Shown here: positions 1 to 7,558 of the stretch, one piece after another
How the letters are laid out: each line of letters begins with the position of its first letter
How positions within the stretch are numbered: the first letter of the stretch is position 1
Assembly (NCBI GenBank): GCA_043808325.1
Contig: JAZDEY010000011.1
Location: 1 to 19,582, forward strand
DNA: 19,582 nt
Reading direction: 5' to 3'
Source of the DNA: JAZDEY01 sp043808325 [NCBI: Candidatus Eiseniibacteriota bacterium]
Lineage (GTDB): Bacteria > Arandabacterota > Arandabacteria > Arandabacterales
Made by a program: the position numbers and the translations under genes
Notes under the pieces: generated by a model
The model's database searches: none
What the model saw: the letters and a program-made list of their open reading frames with translations, nothing else
Told to the model about the DNA's origin: nothing

Positions 1-56
1 TCGGATTTCTCCTCATCCGACAACACAAGCAGCCCTCTTGGCCGGCCGGCTTTCAT
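1..56 (-). CDS. N-terminal fragment of a possible IS630-type transposase (cut by window edge)
   Basis: Reading the minus strand from the ATG at 56-54 gives MKAGRPRGLLVLSDEEKS and then the window ends. A strong ribosome binding site (AAGGAGGT) lies a few bases upstream, at about 61-68, so the start is convincing. The pattern GRPR-x-x-LVLSDEE resembles the N-terminus of IS630-family transposases, which often open with GRP(K/R) and LVL(T/S)xEE before the helix-turn-helix. Only 18 residues are visible, so the family call is inference; another small DNA-binding protein is possible. It is divergent from moeA, with 132 bases between the two starts. Confidence 0.4.
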   Translation of the reverse strand, partial: MKAGRPRGLLVLSDEEKS

Positions 57-188
57 GAGTACCTCCTTGTCGATAGGAACGGTACCCACTATATGCGCAG
101 AACCATACATTAATCAACTTGTTTATGGGACACGACACTAGCCCTTGCTTGACACTCATGTCTGCCGATGATAGCCTCGGAGTCCGTC

Positions 189-1484
189 ATGAATTCAAGC
201 GACAAGCGTGCGATCAGCCTTGAGGAAGCCCAATCGATTGTGACAGGCACGATCGGTGTGCTTTCGGCTGAGGTTGTCCCCCTCGAACGCGCCCTCGGCA
301 GGATCATTCGGCAGGACGTCGCGGGTGACGTTGACTATCCTCCTTCGGACATGTCGGCAATGGATGGCTACTGCCTGGCCTCGTCTGGTACAAGAGACGC
401 CACCACTGCCGAGCCGGTTCTCCTTAAGATCGCGGGTAAGCTCAGAGCGGGCCAGGTTGTCGGGATCAGGGTGAGTTCTGGGGAATGCATTTCGATAATG
501 ACCGGCGGCACGCTGCCTGAAGGCACCGACACCGTCTTGAAGATGGAGGACGTCGAACGGCGGGGTGACTGCATAGTGGTCACCGGGCCCGTTCCGCCTG
601 GGCAGTTCGTGCGAAAGCAGGGGGAGGTGACGAGGGCGGGTGAGACGGTCGGCACAAGCGGCAGGCGCGCAACGCCAGCGCTCCTGGGGCTGCTTGCTGC
701 TCTGGGCGCCCATCATGTTGCCGTTGCCAGTCGGCCGCGGGTCGGCATCCTGGCAACCGGCGATGAGCTGGTGCCGCCCGACCGCGACCCTCCTCGAGGA
801 TGCCTCAGGTGCTCCAATCTGCCGATGTTGGTGGGTCTGGCGTCCGAAGTGGGCTGCGAGGTTGTCTATGCCGGTATATGCGGCGACAGCGAAGCCGATA
901 TCATCCGAGGAGTCGACCGCTGTGGAGAGTGTGATGCCATTGTTATGAGCGGCGGTGTCTCCTACGGCGAGTACGATCTGGTGCCGGGAGCGCTAGCGGA
1001 AGCTGGAGCCCGGATAAAGTTCAGGGAGCTGCGCATCAGTCCTGGCAAACGAATGGTTTTTGCCAAGAAAGCCGAGACCGCATTCTTCTGCCTTCCCGGC
1101 AATCCGGTAGCGGCGACTATCTCATTCTACATGATAGTGAAGCCGGGGTTGCTTGGTATGATGGGTGCAGCCGTCGTCCTACCAAAACCCCTGAGAGCCA
1201 GAATCTCTAGTGAAATCCGAAAGGATGTGGGCTACCGGAAGCTGGTCCCTGCCCGACTGCGCCGGGCCGAGCCCCAGGCGCAAGGCCCGAAGCCAACTGG
1301 AGCTGAGTCCTGCGGCTTTGACATGTGCCCGGTGGTTCAGCCCATAGCATCTCGCAGTTCCGGAGACCTGCTAAGTCTGGCTGAGGCCGATTGCCTCGCA
1401 AGCCTTGACGCAGCCGTGGAGTGCATCCACGCAGGCGATGTGGTAGACGTGTTTATGCTCTCGTCGCCGGCGGGGTCGCCATGA
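189..1484 (+). CDS. moeA: Molybdopterin molybdenumtransferase MoeA
   Basis: MoeA inserts molybdate into adenylated molybdopterin in the cytoplasm, the last common step of molybdenum cofactor synthesis. The 431-residue product shows the family landmarks: SAMDGY near residues 56-61, TGGTLPEGTDTV near 106-117, GILATGDELV near 186, SGGVSYGEYD near 254-263, SPGKRM, and LPGNPVAATISF near 302. Length fits the family (about 400-430). An upstream in-frame ATG exists at 168, but the ATG at 189 is preferred because GGAG (179-182) sits six bases before it and it begins close to the conserved region. A TTGACA box lies at 149-154 with no convincing -10 at normal spacing. The stop overlaps the start of recD2 by four bases (ATGA), so the two are probably translated together. 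No other molybdenum cofactor gene is visible. Confidence 0.93.
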   Translation: MNSSDKRAISLEEAQSIVTGTIGVLSAEVVPLERALGRIIRQDVAGDVDYPPSDMSAMDGYCLASSGTRDATTAEPVLLKIAGKLRAGQVVGIRVSSGECISIMTGGTLPEGTDTVLKMEDVERRGDCIVVTGPVPPGQFVRKQGEVTRAGETVGTSGRRATPALLGLLAALGAHHVAVASRPRVGILATGDELVPPDRDPPRGCLRCSNLPMLVGLASEVGCEVVYAGICGDSEADIIRGVDRCGECDAIVMSGGVSYGEYDLVPGALAEAGARIKFRELRISPGKRMVFAKKAETAFFCLPGNPVAATISFYMIVKPGLLGMMGAAVVLPKPLRARISSEIRKDVGYRKLVPARLRRAEPQAQGPKPTGAESCGFDMCPVVQPIASRSSGDLLSLAEADCLASLDAAVECIHAGDVVDVFMLSSPAGSP

Positions 1485-3634
1485 CCGTGAACGAAGGCCT
1501 CTTTGAAGAGAAGCAATTGGAGATCAAGGGTGAGGTCAAGCGCATCACCTATCGTTCCGAAGACGGCTACACGGTGCTCCGCCTGGAGGCTCCGGGCTCG
1601 GGCGCGACCTGCGTGGGCTACTTTGCCAGAATCGGACCCGGCGACCGGATCAAGGCCAAGGGAAAGTGGGTTGCCCATCCCAGGTACGGCAGGCAATTCA
1701 GCGTTACGACCTACCAGGTAATTCCGCCGCACACCACTGAAGGCATCGCACGTTATCTCGCCTCAGGGCTCGTCAAGGGTGTGGGCGAGGGCATCGCCGA
1801 CAGGATTGTCGAGCGCTTTGGAGAGAAAACCCTCGAGGTGATAGAGAAGGAACCCAGGAGGCTGCTCGAGGTGGAAGGGCTCGGGCCCAAGCGGGTCCAG
1901 GCCATAAAGAAGGCCTGGCGTGAGCAGCGGGAGATCAGCGAGCTGGTGGTATTCCTCGAGTCCCACGGGATCCGAGTGGGCAGTGCGCTCAAGATCCACA
2001 AGCAGTACGGCGCCGCGTCGATCGACGTCATTCGTGAGAATCCCTACAGGCTGGCCTCCGAAATCTGGGGGATCGGCTTTGCCACAGCTGACAAGATCGC
2101 CTACAGGCTTGGTGTTGCCCCCGACGCACCGGTCAGGGTGCGCGCGGCCATTGTCTATCTGCTCTCCGAGGCCTCTGTAGAGGGCCATGTCTTTCTCGAA
2201 GAGCGGTTGCTGCGGGCCCAGTGCGGCTCCATGCTCGGGATTGCGGAGACCGCCTTCGAAGACGCCGTTGCGGTGCTTGCCGGGGAGAGCCAGATTGTGC
2301 AAGAGCGGGAGAGGATCTATCTCCCGCACCTGCTTGAGGCCGAAAAGTCGATCGTGGCCAGTCTCAGGCGGCTGTATGAAAGCGAGGACCGCCCGGCGCT
2401 GTCATCCTTGGATGAGGTGCTTGCCCGAATGGAAAACGAGCAGGGCAGGCCGTTCGGGGACTCTCAGCTTAGCGCCATAAAACGAGGCTTAAGCTCGAAC
2501 CCGGCAATCATTACTGGGGGACCGGGCACAGGCAAGACCACAATCGTTCGCGCCTTTGTCGATGTTTACGAGTCACATGGGCTCAAGGTCTGTCTTGCGG
2601 CGCCCACGGGGCGAGCGGCCAAGCGCATGAGCGAGATAGCCCAGAGCGAAGCCAAGACGATTCATCGGCTGCTTGAGTACAGCCCCCAGGACGGGGTGTT
2701 CAGGCGGAATGCTCAGAATCCCATCGTGGCCGACCTTGTGGTGGTGGATGAGGCATCGATGCTCGACATCCTGCTCGCCTCAGCGCTGCTCAAGGCGATA
2801 AAGCCTTCAACGTCGGTGATCCTGGTGGGCGACATTGACCAGCTTCCGCCGGTCGGCCCCGGGAATTTCCTGAGGGACGTGATTGAGGCCGGGCGATTCC
2901 CGGTTCAGAGGCTCACCCATATCTTCAGGCAGGAAGCCGGCAGCACGATCGTCGAGAATGCCCACCGAATCAACGAGGGGGAGTTCCCGGTCTTCAGCAA
3001 GGACTCGGGCGACTTCTTCATGATCGACGAGGAGAATCCCGGTGAGGTTGCCAATAAGGTGGTCGAGCTCTGCTCCCGGAAACTACCGGTCGGTTTCGGC
3101 CTCGACCCCGTAAGCGATATCCAGGTCTTGGCGCCCATGTATAAGGGTGACGCCGGCGCGATCAATCTCAATGCAAGGCTCCAGGAGGCTCTCAATCCCC
3201 TGGGCAAGAGGCTGGAGGAACTGAGGTTCAGGGTGGGGGATAAGGTGATGCAGCTCAGGAATAACTATGACAAGATGGTCTTTAACGGAGACATCGGGCG
3301 GGTTGTGGATTACGACCCCGACGGCGACAGGTTGATCATCCGGTTCGACGCCGATGTGGAATATGACAGGTCAGAGCTCGATGAAGTGACTCTGGCCTAC
3401 GCAATCACGGTGCACAAGAGCCAGGGCAGCGAGTTCCCCTGTGTTGTGTTGCCGGTGCTTACCCAACACTACATAATGCTCTATCGGAATCTGCTCTATA
3501 CGGCCGTTACCCGGGCCAAGAGTGTTGTTGTGCTGGTAGGCACCAGAAGGGCCGTAGGTCTTGCCGTCCGGAACATAAAGACCGAGCAGCGCTTCTCGTC
3601 GTTGGCGGAACGCTTGGTGGAGGAGATCAGATAA
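1481..3634 (+). CDS. recD2: RecD2-type ATP-dependent 5'-3' DNA helicase
   Basis: This 717-residue protein is a superfamily 1B helicase of the RecD2 type, which acts in DNA repair without RecBC. An N-terminal OB-like segment (residues 10-80, with EIKGEVKRITYRSEDGYTVL) is followed by tandem helix-hairpin-helix motifs (about 97-147, GVGEGIADRI and EGLGPKRVQAI). The motor has Walker A GGPGTGKTT (346-354), Walker B VVVDEASML, a Q/GD motif LVGDIDQLPPVG, FRQ, and the late motifs TVHKSQGSEF (about 644-653) and YTAVTRAK. Length matches the family (about 700-750). The ATG at 1481 is chosen because it forms the ATGA overlap with moeA and starts just before the conserved domain; an in-frame GTG upstream would lie inside moeA. 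The pairing with moeA is not a functional link that I recognise. Confidence 0.93.
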   Translation: MTVNEGLFEEKQLEIKGEVKRITYRSEDGYTVLRLEAPGSGATCVGYFARIGPGDRIKAKGKWVAHPRYGRQFSVTTYQVIPPHTTEGIARYLASGLVKGVGEGIADRIVERFGEKTLEVIEKEPRRLLEVEGLGPKRVQAIKKAWREQREISELVVFLESHGIRVGSALKIHKQYGAASIDVIRENPYRLASEIWGIGFATADKIAYRLGVAPDAPVRVRAAIVYLLSEASVEGHVFLEERLLRAQCGSMLGIAETAFEDAVAVLAGESQIVQERERIYLPHLLEAEKSIVASLRRLYESEDRPALSSLDEVLARMENEQGRPFGDSQLSAIKRGLSSNPAIITGGPGTGKTTIVRAFVDVYESHGLKVCLAAPTGRAAKRMSEIAQSEAKTIHRLLEYSPQDGVFRRNAQNPIVADLVVVDEASMLDILLASALLKAIKPSTSVILVGDIDQLPPVGPGNFLRDVIEAGRFPVQRLTHIFRQEAGSTIVENAHRINEGEFPVFSKDSGDFFMIDEENPGEVANKVVELCSRKLPVGFGLDPVSDIQVLAPMYKGDAGAINLNARLQEALNPLGKRLEELRFRVGDKVMQLRNNYDKMVFNGDIGRVVDYDPDGDRLIIRFDADVEYDRSELDEVTLAYAITVHKSQGSEFPCVVLPVLTQHYIMLYRNLLYTAVTRAKSVVVLVGTRRAVGLAVRNIKTEQRFSSLAERLVEEIR

Positions 3635-4008
3635 AAAGGGTCAGGCTCCCGACCAGAAGGTGACTCCTCACTCGTGTGAACCCAGGGGCGAGCTCGAATA
3701 TGCTCACGAGTGCGATCGGTTCAGGGCGTCAGGAGTGCACCAAGAGGACAGGACACCTGACCACCTAATTTGTATCATATCTCAAGAACTTAGTCAACAA
3801 AATCGGTTCGGCGGATGAAAAAAAGAATTGTCGTGGGTCTGGAGAGGAAGCGGAACAACGTGGAAGAGATTAATAAACAGTTGGTTATGACAATCATATA
3901 AGCTATTACATTAAGATATGCAAGAACTTGCAGTGCGGTCGATTGCACACCGTCCGCAGGGCGATTATAATGAGTATTGGTTGGCGGTGATCTTGCTCGG
4001 AGGCGCGC
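3635..4008. other. Intergenic region between recD2 and uvrA
   Basis: No gene is visible in these 374 bases. A perfect 8-bp inverted repeat, CACTCGTG at 3669-3676 and CACGAGTG at 3705-3712, lies 35 bases after the recD2 stop with a 28-base loop. It has no T-run after it, so it is not a classical terminator; it could be a protein-binding site. The uvrA promoter is at the right end. The middle (about 3770-3930) is more AT-rich than the genes around it. Confidence 0.4.
3943..3971 (+). promoter_or_regulatory. Sigma-70-type promoter for uvrA
   Basis: TTGCAC (3943-3948) and a perfect TATAAT (3966-3971) are separated by exactly 17 bases. The predicted transcription start near 3978 leaves a leader of about 30 bases before the uvrA ATG, with GGAGG at 3999-4003. 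I see no LexA-type SOS box that I could defend. Confidence 0.65.
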
Positions 4009-6765
4009 ATGGGAGGCACTTTGGGAGGAATAGGCGTAAAGGGTGCCAGGCAGCACAATCTTAAGGGCATCGACGTCACGATCCCGCACCGGAGCCTCAC
4101 CGTGGTCACCGGCGTCAGTGGCTCGGGAAAGTCGAGCCTGGCCTTCGATACCATCTATGCCGAAGGTCAACGGCGGTTTGTGGAGTCCCTTTCCACCTAT
4201 GCACGGCAATTCATGGAACGGGTAGCCCGTCCCGATGTCGACGAGATCAAGGGCCTGCCGCCGGCGGTCGCCGTCCAGCAGGCCAATCCCACCAAGACCT
4301 CGCGGTCGACCGTGGGTACCGCGACCGAGATCCATGACCTGCTGCGGCTCCTTTACGCCCGCGTCGGGACCATAATGTGCGAGGCCTGCAAGGTTCCCGT
4401 CGAAAGGGTGGGCGTGCAGCAAGGCACGGAACAGGCGCTTTCTCTGCCTCAGGGCAGCATGGTGCTGGTCGCCTTCCCGTTTGTGGTGGCGGTGCCGAGC
4501 GAGGTCAAGTCAAGACTAATATCACTCGGGTTTGTGAGAGCCCTCCGGAGAGGGCGGCTCAAGCAGGTCGCAAGTCTTAAAGACACTGATCTCAGGCCCG
4601 GGGAGTCGATCGACGTCGTTGTTGATCGGATTGTGGTCGGAGAGGCAAACCGGGCGAGGATCGCCGAGGCCATATCGCTTGCCTTCTCGATGAGCACGTC
4701 GGATGAGATCCACATCTTTGACAATAAGCTCGCGCAGTTTCGGATCTTCAGGGGATTCCGATGCCCCAAATGCGGCAAGGCCTACGAGCACCCGTCTCCG
4801 CTCTTGTTTTCCTTCAACAGCCCCTATGGCGCGTGCCCGGAGTGCCGGGGATTCGGTAACAAACTGGAGTTTGACCTTAACCTGATCATTCCTAATGACG
4901 ACCGAACCCTCGAGGGCGACGCGATTCAACCCTGGTCGAAGCCCCAGTTCCAGTATTTCAAGCAGTGGCTCTTGAAGACGTGTCGCAACCACGACGTGCC
5001 GACCAACGTTGCCTATAAGAGACTTGCGCCCGAGCAGCGGGACATCGTGCTTAACGGCAAGGGGCGCTTCCCGGGCGTGATCGGCTTTTTTGAGAAACTG
5101 AGATCCAAGGGTTACAAGGCCTACGCTCGGTTCTTTGCACGGCGGTATATGTCGTTGCGTGACTGTCCCCTGTGTAAGGGCGCCCGCCTGAGGGCAGAGG
5201 CCCTGAACGTCAAGGTGGGCGGCCTGTCGATCGCCGAACTCTCGGCACTCGACATCGGCAGGGTGAGAGCGTTCTTCGAGAAGCTCTCCCTGAGCGAGAC
5301 CGAGCGGACGGTCGCCGCCGATATCCTGAAGGAAATTGACTCGCGCCTCACCTATCTGGTCGATGTCGGGCTCGATTATCTCACGCTTGACAGGCAGTCC
5401 AAGACCCTCTCGGGGGGTGAGGCCCAGCGGATCAACCTATCGAGCGCCCTGGGGGCAGGGCTCACGGGGACGCTCTACGTACTCGATGAACCCACCATAG
5501 GGCTTCACGGGCGCGATACCGCGCGGCTGCTCGCGGTCTTAAGGAAACTGAGCGCCCACGGCAACACCGTGCTCGTGGTGGAGCATGATCCCATGGTGAT
5601 CCTCGGGAGCGACCACGTCATCGATCTCGGCCCGGGCGCAGGCTCAAGAGGTGGAGAGGTCCTCTACGATGGCAAGCCCGAGGGCTTGAGGGCCTGCAAG
5701 CGCTCGATAACCGGGAAGTATCTTCGGCAGGAATTCAAGATCGAATGCGGTGGCCGCTCCAAAGGGGTCCAGCGCCACAACGTGTTTATTAGGAACGCAC
5801 GGGAGCATAACCTCAAGGGGATCGACATCAAAATCCCGCTTTACTCGCTGGTGTGCATCACCGGGGTCTCAGGCTCCGGTAAGAGCACACTGATCGAGGA
5901 TGTGCTCTACAATGCGGTGAGATCGAGGACCTCGGCCGTGGAAAAGGTTGGGGCCCACGATGCGATCGAGGGGCTCGAACGCATCCGGGACGTAGTGCTC
6001 GTGGATCAGTCGCCGATCGGACGGACCCCACGGTCCAATCCGATAACCTACATAAAGGGCTTCGATGCAATCCGAGGTGTGTTTGCCTCGACAAGAGATG
6101 CCCGCAGCCGGGGCTACAATCGCTCCACCTTCTCCTTCAATCTTGCTGCCGGCAGATGTCCTGCGTGCAAGGGTGAGGGGGCAATCAAGATTGAGATGCA
6201 CTTCCTTGCGGATATCTATATCCCCTGCGAAGAATGTGGCGGCAGGCGCTACAAGAAGAGCGTGCGCGAGATCAAATATCACGGCAAGAGCATAAGCGAT
6301 GTGCTCGATATGACCGTCGATGACGCGATAGAGTTTTTCAAGGAAGAACCGGCGATCCTGCCGGAACTCCATCTCTTGCAGGAGGTGGGTCTAGGATACG
6401 TGACCCTCGGCCAGCCTGCGACCACGCTCTCCGGTGGGGAAGCCCAGCGCCTCAAGATCGCGCGGGAGATAAGCCGCACCGATGGGGGGGCGATGCTCTA
6501 CATCATGGATGAGCCCACAACGGGGCTCCACCTTCATGACATCGCCAATCTTGTGAGGATCTTGCGGAAGCTGGTGGAGAACGGCAACACGGTAGTGGTG
6601 ATCGAGCACAATCTCGAAGTGATCAAGTGCGCCGACTACGTGATCGATCTGGGGCCTGAGGGAGGGGATAAGGGAGGCTACCTCGTCTGCGAGGGCACAC
6701 CCCGCGAGGTGGCCAAGAGCAAGGCTTCCCATACCGGCAGGCTTCTGCGTGAGGTGCTTGACTGA
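4009..6765 (+). CDS. uvrA: Excinuclease ABC subunit A (UvrA)
   Basis: UvrA is the damage-recognition ATPase of nucleotide excision repair; a dimer loads UvrB at lesions. The 918-residue protein has two ABC modules: Walker A GVSGSGKSS (about 35-43) and GVSGSGKST (about 618-626), signatures LSGGEAQRINL (about 467) and LSGGEAQRLKI (about 807), and VLDEPTIGLH and IMDEPTTGLH Walker B regions. Zinc modules are CPKC...CPEC (about 252-279) and CPAC...CEEC (about 717-743), with a further DCPLCKG near 385. The segment at about 123-245 fits the UvrB-binding region. Slightly shorter than the usual 940 residues but complete. The ATG at 4009 has GGAGG five bases before it. The NPTKTSRSTVGTATE stretch differs from the common NPRSTVGT(V/I)TE form and may mark a lineage-specific branch or paralogue. 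uvrB and uvrC are not in the window. Confidence 0.95.
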   Translation: MGGTLGGIGVKGARQHNLKGIDVTIPHRSLTVVTGVSGSGKSSLAFDTIYAEGQRRFVESLSTYARQFMERVARPDVDEIKGLPPAVAVQQANPTKTSRSTVGTATEIHDLLRLLYARVGTIMCEACKVPVERVGVQQGTEQALSLPQGSMVLVAFPFVVAVPSEVKSRLISLGFVRALRRGRLKQVASLKDTDLRPGESIDVVVDRIVVGEANRARIAEAISLAFSMSTSDEIHIFDNKLAQFRIFRGFRCPKCGKAYEHPSPLLFSFNSPYGACPECRGFGNKLEFDLNLIIPNDDRTLEGDAIQPWSKPQFQYFKQWLLKTCRNHDVPTNVAYKRLAPEQRDIVLNGKGRFPGVIGFFEKLRSKGYKAYARFFARRYMSLRDCPLCKGARLRAEALNVKVGGLSIAELSALDIGRVRAFFEKLSLSETERTVAADILKEIDSRLTYLVDVGLDYLTLDRQSKTLSGGEAQRINLSSALGAGLTGTLYVLDEPTIGLHGRDTARLLAVLRKLSAHGNTVLVVEHDPMVILGSDHVIDLGPGAGSRGGEVLYDGKPEGLRACKRSITGKYLRQEFKIECGGRSKGVQRHNVFIRNAREHNLKGIDIKIPLYSLVCITGVSGSGKSTLIEDVLYNAVRSRTSAVEKVGAHDAIEGLERIRDVVLVDQSPIGRTPRSNPITYIKGFDAIRGVFASTRDARSRGYNRSTFSFNLAAGRCPACKGEGAIKIEMHFLADIYIPCEECGGRRYKKSVREIKYHGKSISDVLDMTVDDAIEFFKEEPAILPELHLLQEVGLGYVTLGQPATTLSGGEAQRLKIAREISRTDGGAMLYIMDEPTTGLHLHDIANLVRILRKLVENGNTVVVIEHNLEVIKCADYVIDLGPEGGDKGGYLVCEGTPREVAKSKASHTGRLLREVLD

Positions 6766-6786
6766 CCTTGGCTCATATGTTATTTT
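6758..6786 (+). promoter_or_regulatory. Promoter for tRNA-Trp, starting inside uvrA
   Basis: TTGACT (6758-6763) and TATTTT (6781-6786) are spaced by exactly 17 bases, and the tRNA begins 14 bases after the -10 box. The -35 box lies within the last codons and stop of uvrA, so the tRNA can be transcribed separately from uvrA. Confidence 0.55.
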
Positions 6787-6799
6787 GTAACTCGATCGC

Positions 6800-6876
6800 A
6801 GGCGTGTAGCTCAACTGGCTAGAGCACCGGTCTCCAAAACCGGGGGTTGCGGGTTCAAGTCCTGCCACGCCTGCCA
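6800..6876 (+). tRNA. tRNA-Trp (anticodon CCA)
   Basis: The full cloverleaf can be drawn. The acceptor stem AGGCGTG (6800-6806) pairs perfectly with CACGCCT (6866-6872). The D stem is GCTC/GAGC (6809-6812, 6822-6825). The anticodon stem is CCGGT/ACCGG with loop CTCCAAA, giving anticodon CCA at 6834-6836. The T arm is GCGGG-TTCAAGT-CCTGC with one G-T pair. The discriminator is G (6873), as expected for bacterial tRNA-Trp, and the CCA end is encoded (6874-6876). A CCA anticodon reads UGG only, which agrees with TGA being used as a stop elsewhere in this window. Confidence 0.96.
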
Positions 6877-6883
6877 GCATTAC

Positions 6884-6917
6884 GCTCTGACCCCACCATG
6901 TTGCGGAGGTCCAGAGC
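6884..6917 (+). other. Hairpin just downstream of tRNA-Trp
   Basis: GCTCTG-ACC (6884-6892) pairs with GGT-(C)-CAGAGC (6908-6917), nine base pairs with one bulged C. There is no T-run, so it may be a processing or weak termination structure rather than an intrinsic terminator. Confidence 0.3.
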
Positions 6918-6945
6918 CAGGCACTCTCTCCACTACCTGCACCAC

Positions 6946-7031
6946 CCCACAGCGGTCTTTCCAATATCCTCCGACGGTCCCACGTGGTATAATGAGCTTG
7001 TAGCCTACTGGCGGAGTTAAAGGGGGCACTC
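6946..7031 (+). promoter_or_regulatory. Extended -10 promoter and leader of the first secreted-protein operon
   Basis: TATAAT at 6988-6993 is preceded by the extended -10 element TG (6985-6986) within CGTGGTATAAT. No good -35 box sits at the right distance. The block CGGT-CTTTCCAATATCCTCCG upstream and the leader ending GGAGTTAAAGGGGG closely match the region before the gene at 10198, and the -10/leader part matches the region before 18027. The start codon is 38 bases after the -10 box. Confidence 0.6.
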
Positions 7032-7457
7032 ATGACCAGGGTACTCATAACGGGGTTTCTACTCGCACTTCTGCTTGCCGCCTCTCCGGTCTCATCTGGT
7101 GCATGCGCACTCTGCAATTGCACTTCCTCGGTATGGGCACAGAGTTACACACCTTGTGTGGGCGACACGGTGGAGATCTCGGCCTGCATCGTAGATTGCT
7201 ACTGCACCCCGCTTGTCGGCAAACCAGTTACGTTCTACTCGACGCGGGGCGCGGACGAGCAGATTCTCGAGATGACCGTGCTTACCGACACCAATGGTAT
7301 GGCGGAATCGAAGATCACAACAATGGTGCCGGGGGTTTCGCAGGTTTACGTCGAGGTCCTCGGCGTCCACATTGGACCTAGCCCTGCCATCAATTGGAGT
7401 GGGGCGAGTTCGGTTGACGCGAGCACCTGGGGGCAGATCAAAGCGCAGTTCAGGTAG
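7032..7457 (+). CDS. Secreted 141-aa Ig-like (Big-1-type) protein with TWGxIK tail
   Basis: The product opens with a signal peptide (MTRVLITGFLLALLLAASP, cleavage probably near residue 22). The mature part is cysteine-rich (CALCNC, PCVGD, DCYC), suggesting disulfides outside the cytoplasm. The stretch from SYTPCVGDTVEI through GKPVTFYST to TDTNGMAESKI has the pattern of a bacterial Ig-like group 1 domain: vulnerable linker, then T-D-xx-G-xA. It ends with ASTWGQIKAQFR at the stop. It is a full-length paralogue of the equally long protein at 10198. GGGGG at 7022-7026 is the ribosome binding site. It heads a probable two-gene operon with 7559. The biochemical role is unknown. Confidence 0.75.
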   Translation: MTRVLITGFLLALLLAASPVSSGACALCNCTSSVWAQSYTPCVGDTVEISACIVDCYCTPLVGKPVTFYSTRGADEQILEMTVLTDTNGMAESKITTMVPGVSQVYVEVLGVHIGPSPAINWSGASSVDASTWGQIKAQFR

Positions 7458-7469
7458 GGAGAGAGCGGG

Positions 7470-7493
7470 CGGATCCAGGACTCCTTTGATCCG
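7470..7493 (+). other. Hairpin between the two genes of the first secreted operon
   Basis: CGGATC (7470-7475) and GATCCG (7488-7493) are perfectly complementary, with AGGA and TCCT able to pair inside. It sits in the 101-base gap between 7457 and 7559 and lacks a T-run. It could tune expression or mRNA stability between the two genes. Confidence 0.25.
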
Positions 7494-7558
7494 ATGCATA
7501 TCGTGAAATGGATGGGCGAGATCCTGTCAGTCGGCTAATGGAGCTGAGAGGCAAAACG

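Noticed and set aside
149-177. TTGACA-based promoter for moeA
   Set aside because: The -35 box is perfect but at 17 bases the -10 candidate is only TAGCCT, and its start site would fall almost on the ribosome binding site.
3790-4422. 210-codon minus-strand open frame over the uvrA promoter and start
   Set aside because: It is antisense to the conserved UvrA N-terminus and has no recognisable protein features.
6884-6960. A sixth repeat copy before 7032
   Set aside because: CCAGGCACTC and some following bases resemble copy E, but the conserved core with TTGCGAAAGTCG is absent, so the match is too weak to call.
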